NCBI GenBank assembly: GCA_021813905.1
Contig: JAKAJH010000007.1
Location: 1 to 64,000, forward strand
Source of the DNA: Bacteroidota bacterium
GTDB taxonomy: Bacteria; Bacteroidota; Ignavibacteria; UBA10030
Length of the DNA: 64,000 nt
Direction of reading: 5' to 3'
A program made the position numbers and the translations under genes. Each line of letters opens with the position of its first letter. Position 1 is the stretch's first letter. Below are positions 59,343-64,000 of this stretch, in pieces. A model generated the notes under the pieces. It worked only from the letters and a program-made list of their open reading frames with translations, searched no databases and was not told the DNA's origin.

Positions 59343-59627
59343 TCATCGCTTACATCGCTTCGACAAACGCCTCAGCTCGACGAGGTCGCCGCGGATCAGA
59401 GCCTCCTTCTTTGCGCGAACCCATCTCTTGACCTGTTTCTCTCTCTGTAGGGCTTCTCGATACGTATTGAACTCCTCTTCATGAACGACCGCCACCGGAG
59501 GATCGAGTTTCGTCGTGCGACCTCCCAGGCCGGCGAAGTGTTCTCTGTATCGTCGGACTCTATCCTTGGTATATCCACAGTAAGGAACCTGCGATTGAAG
59601 CCGAAGGATGTAAAACCAGGCTGGCAT
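59343..59627 (-). CDS. GIY-YIG nuclease family protein (unit A)
   Basis: 'MPAWFYILRLQSQVPYCGYTKDRVRRYREHFAGLGGRTTKLDPPVAVVHEEEFNTYREALQREKQVKRWVRAKKEALIRG'; SD GGGGGAGGGA upstream. Confidence 0.88.
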   Translation of the reverse strand: MPAWFYILRLQSQVPYCGYTKDRVRRYREHFAGLGGRTTKLDPPVAVVHEEEFNTYREALQREKQVKRWVRAKKEALIRGDLVELRRLSKRCKR

Positions 59628-59651
59628 GAGTCCCTCCCCCATAAACGAAGA

Positions 59652-59683
59652 ATCCCCCACGTCTGAGAGACAGAGCGGGGGAT
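59652..59683 (-). terminator. Terminator-like hairpin of unit A
   Basis: Minus strand ATCCCCC...GGGGGAT followed by TCTTCGTTT, between tRNA tail and GIY-YIG start. Confidence 0.55.
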
Positions 59684-59780
59684 GCTGAGTGTTGATGCGC
59701 CTTTCGACTCGCCTCTCGGTGGGGCGGAGCCCTGAGCGAGCCCCGCAGCCAAGAAACGACTTCGCCCAGCTATTCATCAG

Positions 59781-59814
59781 CGGGGCGAGTCGAAGGGCTC
59801 CGCGAGTAGGACTC
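59781..59814. repeat. tRNA-Asn 3' tail plus flank (unit A boundary)
   Basis: cggggcgAgtcgaagggctccgcgagtaggactc; 33/34 identical to 59247..59280. Confidence 0.9.
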
Positions 59815-59869
59815 GAACCTACAACCCTGCGGTTAACAGCCGCATGCTCTACCATTGAGCTATCGCGGA
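59798..59869 (-). tRNA. tRNA-Asn(GTT)
   Basis: Minus strand TCCGCGATAGCTCAATGGTAGAGCATGCGGCTGTTAACCGCAGGGTTGTAGGTTCGAGTCCTACTCGCGGAG; 7-bp acceptor stem, anticodon loop CTGTTAA, GGTTCGAGTCC T arm. Confidence 0.95.
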
Positions 59870-59976
59870 ATGATGTGAAAGACCGACAAATATTCACAAC
59901 GAAAGCTCACGAACCTGTGAGCTTTCATCTTCAATATAAAAGCAATTGCCTCAAAAGTCAAGAGAAACGGCCTTCG

Positions 59977-60005
59977 TTGATTTTCCACCGACATCGGGGT
60001 ATATT
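59977..60005 (+). promoter_or_regulatory. Sigma70-like promoter TTGATT-N17-TATATT
   Basis: 17-nt spacer, 42 bp upstream of ybaB start. Confidence 0.5.
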
Positions 60006-60047
60006 GACTTCGTACACCGGTCACCGACGAAAAATTGAGGAGCATGT

Positions 60048-60392
60048 ATGTTCAAAGGCGGCATGCCAAATATGCAGAACATGATGAAGCAGGTCCAGAA
60101 GATGCAGGAGAAGATGGCTCAAGTGCAGGAGGAGCTGGAACAGAAAACCGTGACGGCGGATGCGGGCGGCGGAATGGTCAAAGTGACCGCGAACGGAAAA
60201 CAACATGTCCTCAAAATCGAGATTGAAAAAGAAGTGGTGAATCCCGACGACAAGGCGATGCTCGAAGACCTGGTCCTCGCTGCGGTCAATCAGGCGCTCG
60301 ACAAGTCCAGCGCGATGGCGCAGGAGGAGATGCAGAATGCCACCGGCGGCATGCTCCCCAATATCCCCGGTATGAAACTTCCCGGATTCTGA
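60048..60392 (+). CDS. ybaB: YbaB/EbfC nucleoid-associated protein
   Basis: '[54 protein letters not shown]'; adjacent to recR. Confidence 0.95.
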   Translation: MFKGGMPNMQNMMKQVQKMQEKMAQVQEELEQKTVTADAGGGMVKVTANGKQHVLKIEIEKEVVNPDDKAMLEDLVLAAVNQALDKSSAMAQEEMQNATGGMLPNIPGMKLPGF

Positions 60393-60402
60393 CTTCTCGC
60401 GC

Positions 60403-61002
60403 ATGTTGTACACCTCCGAATCGATCGAACAACTCGCTGCCGCCTTCGGCCAGCTCCCCGGCATCGGGCGCAAGACCGCCCATCGCCTGGCGCTTCACAT
60501 CCTGAAACTCCCGCGCGAAGATGTCGATGTCCTGGCGCGTGCGCTGGTTGATGTCAAAGAAAAAGTGCGATACTGCTCGGTGTGCGCCAACATCACCGAG
60601 AACGATCCGTGCGCCATCTGCGCCAGTCCCAAACGCGACCGGTCGGTGATCTGCGTCGTTGAGGAACCGAACGACGTGATGGCCATCGAGAAGACCAACG
60701 AATACCGGGGCCTCTATCACGTCCTCGGCGGGGCGCTCTCGCCGCTGGACGGCATCGGACCGGAAGATCTTCGCATTACGGAACTTCTGCGCCGCCTGGA
60801 AACCCAACCCACGGACGAGATCATCCTTGCGCTGAATCCGAATGTCGAAGGAGAGGCCACGACGCTCTATCTTACAAGACTCCTCAAGCCCGTCGGCATT
60901 CGTCTGACGCGGATCGCGCGCGGACTGCCGGTCGGCTCGGATCTCGAGTTCGCCGACGAAGCCACGCTCTCCCGTGCCATCGAAGGACGGATCGCTCTGT
61001 AA
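60403..61002 (+). CDS. recR: Recombination protein RecR
   Basis: '[24 protein letters not shown]', zinc finger '[16 protein letters not shown]', '[16 protein letters not shown]'. Confidence 0.97.
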   Translation: MLYTSESIEQLAAAFGQLPGIGRKTAHRLALHILKLPREDVDVLARALVDVKEKVRYCSVCANITENDPCAICASPKRDRSVICVVEEPNDVMAIEKTNEYRGLYHVLGGALSPLDGIGPEDLRITELLRRLETQPTDEIILALNPNVEGEATTLYLTRLLKPVGIRLTRIARGLPVGSDLEFADEATLSRAIEGRIAL

Positions 61003-61006
61003 TCCG

Positions 61007-61609
61007 ATGCGGATCGGGCGCCACACACTCCTGCTGGTGATGATGGCAGGCGCTGCCGCGCTGACCGGATGCGGCATCTTTGATACGCGCAATCCGGAAC
61101 CGCCCACGCAGGTCAGTTCCAGCTACGTCCCGCCGACGGATCCGTCCATCGTCTTCCAGAACATGGTCAGCGCGTTCCATGATCTGAACACCGTCAATTA
61201 TGTGCGGTCGTTCTCCGATACGTCGGGCGGAGGCGCCTCCTTCCGGTTCGAGCCGAGCGCGCAGTCGGGGGCAAAGTACGCGGCCGTGTTTGCGGCATGG
61301 AACCGTCAGTCGGAACAGCAGTACTTTGAAGCGATGAAATCGCAGCTCCTTTCCGGCGGAGTGATGACGCTGCAATTTACATCCCTCACGGCCCAGCGGG
61401 TCAGCGCTGATTCCGCCCAGTACGAAGCGACCTACAGCCTCGTCGTGCCGCATGCCGTAACCGGCGTCGCTACAACGGCGAGCGGCCGCGCGCAGTTCTG
61501 GCTCGCACCCGACCAGGCACGACTGTGGTCGATCACATCATGGGTGGATCTCGCGCAGAATCCGGACGACTTCACGTGGAGCGATTTCAAGGGCATCTTC
61601 GGCCAGTGA
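61007..61609 (+). CDS. Hypothetical lipoprotein
   Basis: Lipobox 'AAALTGCGIF'. Confidence 0.7.
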   Translation: MRIGRHTLLLVMMAGAAALTGCGIFDTRNPEPPTQVSSSYVPPTDPSIVFQNMVSAFHDLNTVNYVRSFSDTSGGGASFRFEPSAQSGAKYAAVFAAWNRQSEQQYFEAMKSQLLSGGVMTLQFTSLTAQRVSADSAQYEATYSLVVPHAVTGVATTASGRAQFWLAPDQARLWSITSWVDLAQNPDDFTWSDFKGIFGQ

Positions 61610-62112
61610 CGCGGGCGATTGCGCTTGCGGCGGCGCTCTTCGCGGGTGCGTGCAATCCGTTCGCGCCGGCGTTGGATGAGTCGCTCGATGCCGGTGCGTC
61701 GGTGCTCGGTGACCAGACCACGGTCGACGGCGTGTTTCAGAATATGAAGTACGCGTACACCTTCCGGGATACGACGATCTACGGGCGGCTCCTCGACGGC
61801 AACTACACGTTCCTCTATCGCGACTACGATCGCGGTGTCGATGTGTCGTGGGGGAGGGATGAGGAAATGCGGGCAACGAACGGACTCTTCCAGAATGTCC
61901 AGCGCCTGGATCTCGTATGGAACAACGTGATTGCGCAGTCGAGCGACTCGGCGAACACGCTTGTGCAGGTGAGTCGGAACTTCAATCTGACTGTCACCTT
62001 CACGCCCACCGACATCATCCGGGTGGACGGCTATGTGACGCTCTCGATCGTGCGCGACGAGACCGATCGCCCCTGGCGCATTGTCCAGTGGCGCGATGAA
62101 TCGAATTTCTGA
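61606..62112 (+). CDS. Hypothetical lipoprotein, paired with upstream lipoprotein
   Basis: GTG start overlapping upstream stop (GTGA); 'LAAALFAGACNPFAP' lipobox. Confidence 0.65.
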   Translation: MTRAIALAAALFAGACNPFAPALDESLDAGASVLGDQTTVDGVFQNMKYAYTFRDTTIYGRLLDGNYTFLYRDYDRGVDVSWGRDEEMRATNGLFQNVQRLDLVWNNVIAQSSDSANTLVQVSRNFNLTVTFTPTDIIRVDGYVTLSIVRDETDRPWRIVQWRDESNF

Positions 62113-62120
62113 GGAGCGGC

Positions 62121-62975
62121 ATGGCAATGGTGGTCTGTTACCAGGGTGAACCGGGATCGTTCAGCGAAGAAGCGGCGCGTCATTGCTTCGGCCGGTCAGC
62201 GAAGCTGGTGCCGTGCGAGAATTTTCGCGCGGTGTTCCGGACGGTGAGCCGCCGGCAGGCGACCGCGGGGATTGTGCCGATCGAGAATACCGTGCTCGGC
62301 AGCATCCACCAGACCTACGACCTTCTGCTGGAACATCATCTCGCGATCATCGGCGAGACGCAGCTCCGCATCCGGCTGAATCTGCTGGCGCTGCCCGGGA
62401 CTCGTCCGCGCGATATCCGGAAGATCTACTCGCAGCCCCAGGCGCTCGGGCAGTGCGAAGACTTCCTGCGGTCGCTTGGGGACGTCGAAGTGCATGCGTT
62501 CCACGACACGGCGGCGGCAGCGCGGATGATCCGTGAAGAACGCATGCACGATGCCGCGGCGATCGCCAGCGCCCGGGCGGGACGACGGCACCGGTTGGCT
62601 GTGCTCCGTGCGGACGTGGAATCCCATCGGCAGAACTACACCCGCTTTATCGTGATCGGTCGCCGGGCGGTGCGCGCAGTCCGCAATCCCCGGACCTCCG
62701 TCGTCTTTGCCGCGCGGGATCTCCCGGGGGCGCTGTTCAAAGCCCTGGCCGTCTTCTCATTACGGGACATCAACTTGCGGAAGATCGAATCGCGACCGCT
62801 CATCGGCCGGCCGTGGCAATACCTGTTCTACCTCGACGTCGACGGCTCGCCGGATGAGGCACGCGTCACACAGGCGTTGGAACATTTGCGGGAACTGAGT
62901 ATCTTTGTCCGGGTTCTGGGCACGTACGAACGCGCTTTGACACCGACCGACCGCATGGCACGAGGGAGGCGCTGA
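62121..62975 (+). CDS. pheA: Prephenate dehydratase
   Basis: 'VCYQGEPGSFSEEAA', 'GIVPIENTVLGSIHQTYDLLLEHHLAIIGE', 'IYSQPQALGQCEDFL', C-terminal ACT 'LPGALFKALAVFSLRDINLRKIESRP'. Confidence 0.95.
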   Translation: MAMVVCYQGEPGSFSEEAARHCFGRSAKLVPCENFRAVFRTVSRRQATAGIVPIENTVLGSIHQTYDLLLEHHLAIIGETQLRIRLNLLALPGTRPRDIRKIYSQPQALGQCEDFLRSLGDVEVHAFHDTAAAARMIREERMHDAAAIASARAGRRHRLAVLRADVESHRQNYTRFIVIGRRAVRAVRNPRTSVVFAARDLPGALFKALAVFSLRDINLRKIESRPLIGRPWQYLFYLDVDGSPDEARVTQALEHLRELSIFVRVLGTYERALTPTDRMARGRR

Positions 62976-62980
62976 GATCC

Positions 62981-63859
62981 ATGCAGATCCGCTACATTCT
63001 GAAAGAAGGATTCTCCGGCTTCGACCGTGCGAAGCTCTCCATGTTCGCCTCGGTCTTCACCGTCACCGCATCCCTGCTGCTGCTCAGTCTCTTCTCCATT
63101 CTGCTGATCAACGCCAACAGTGTCGTGGAATCGTTGCGCCAGAAGGTGGAGATGGAGGCGTTCCTGGACGACCAGATCACCGCCGGTCAGCTCGCTGACA
63201 CGCGCGCCCGGATCGAAGGTCTCGAGGGCGTGCGTGAGGTCCGGTACGTCTCCAAAGAAGAAGCCGCCGCGATCTTCAAGGAGGAGTTCGGTGAGGACAT
63301 CAACACGGTCCTGAATTTCAATCCGCTCCCCGCATCGTTCAAGATCGCCCTCAAGGACGGTTACCGCACATCCGTAAAGGCCGCGATGATCTACAACGAG
63401 GTGAAGGCGATCAAGGGAGTCGATGATATCATCTATCGGAAGCAGCTCCTGGAGATGATCGATCACCGGGCGATGATGTTCCTCTGGGTCGCGTTCGGCA
63501 TCGGCGTCTTCATCATGCTCTCGTCCATCGTGCTGGTCGCCAACACGATCCGCCTCGCCATCTACGCGAAGCGCAAGATCATTCAGACGATGAAGCTCAT
63601 CGGCGCTACGCGCGGGTTCATCCGGACGCCGTTCCTGCTGGAAGGATTCATCCAGGGGCTTCTCGGCGGACTGATCGCCGCGGGGATCATCTTTGCGGTA
63701 TTCCGGTTGCTCGAGGGCTGGCTGTCGATGCAGCTCTCCGATTTTGTCCGCGTGCAGCCGTGGTGGTACGCCGTCATCGTCGGCACGGGAAGCGTTCTGG
63801 GATTGCTGGGCAGCATGATCTCGATCCGCCGGTTCATTGGCGAGAGCGTGGCGAACTAG
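62981..63859 (+). CDS. ftsX: Cell division protein FtsX-like permease
   Basis: 'VEAFLDDQITAGQL'-like extracytoplasmic domain, 'MIDHRAMMFLWVAFGIGVFIMLSSIVLVANTIRLAIYAKRKIIQTMKLIGATRGFIRTPFLLEG'. Confidence 0.92.
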   Translation: MQIRYILKEGFSGFDRAKLSMFASVFTVTASLLLLSLFSILLINANSVVESLRQKVEMEAFLDDQITAGQLADTRARIEGLEGVREVRYVSKEEAAAIFKEEFGEDINTVLNFNPLPASFKIALKDGYRTSVKAAMIYNEVKAIKGVDDIIYRKQLLEMIDHRAMMFLWVAFGIGVFIMLSSIVLVANTIRLAIYAKRKIIQTMKLIGATRGFIRTPFLLEGFIQGLLGGLIAAGIIFAVFRLLEGWLSMQLSDFVRVQPWWYAVIVGTGSVLGLLGSMISIRRFIGESVAN

Positions 63860-64000
63860 CCTGCACGCGTCATCGGGCGGCGGGAACGAATTTCGGTTGT
63901 GTGCAGTGCGCGCGGCGTGAAGCCCCGCAGCGCAAAGCGGCACGAAGGCGTGCCCGTCCGGGCACGGCTCCGGTTCAGGTTCCTGCCGTGAGTGGAGTCG

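Noticed and set aside
59628-59897. N-terminal extension of the GIY-YIG ORF ('SSMVEHAAVNRRVVGSSPTRGA')
   Set aside because: This segment is a translation of the tRNA-Asn and spacer; the real start is taken as MPAWFYILR at 59627.

Overview
GC-rich bacterial chromosome segment. The C-terminal sorting domains ('QNYPNPFNPSTxIRYxI...'), the PorV-like protein and the TonB-dependent receptor suggest a Bacteroidota/Ignavibacteria/Kapabacteria-like lineage (inference). The core (about 4.5-47.5 kb) is a polysaccharide-degradation locus with GH2 beta-mannosidase, GH26, three GH3, GH9, two GH5, GH16 and GH76-like genes. It also carries a ROK kinase, an SSS symporter, a TonB receptor without an evident SusD, a PorV-like protein and many sorting-domain proteins. 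Upstream is a solute-binding protein/sensor kinase/sigma-54 activator trio, followed by a near-consensus -24/-12 promoter in front of the first secreted CBM protein. Downstream are a partner-switching phosphatase module, a GH15/sugar dehydrogenase/MFS cluster, and a housekeeping block (ybaB, recR, pheA, ftsX). The most unusual structure is at 58.9-59.87 kb. A tRNA-Asn is followed, in its direction of transcription, by two tandem units, each made of the tRNA 3' tail, a structured spacer, a terminator-like hairpin and a GIY-YIG ORF. One GIY-YIG ORF is intact and one is decayed, and the tRNA tail is duplicated 534 bp away (33/34 identical). This looks like a minimal element that inserts at, and restores, a tRNA 3' end. 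All calls come from reading the sequence and the ORF track; no database searches were run.
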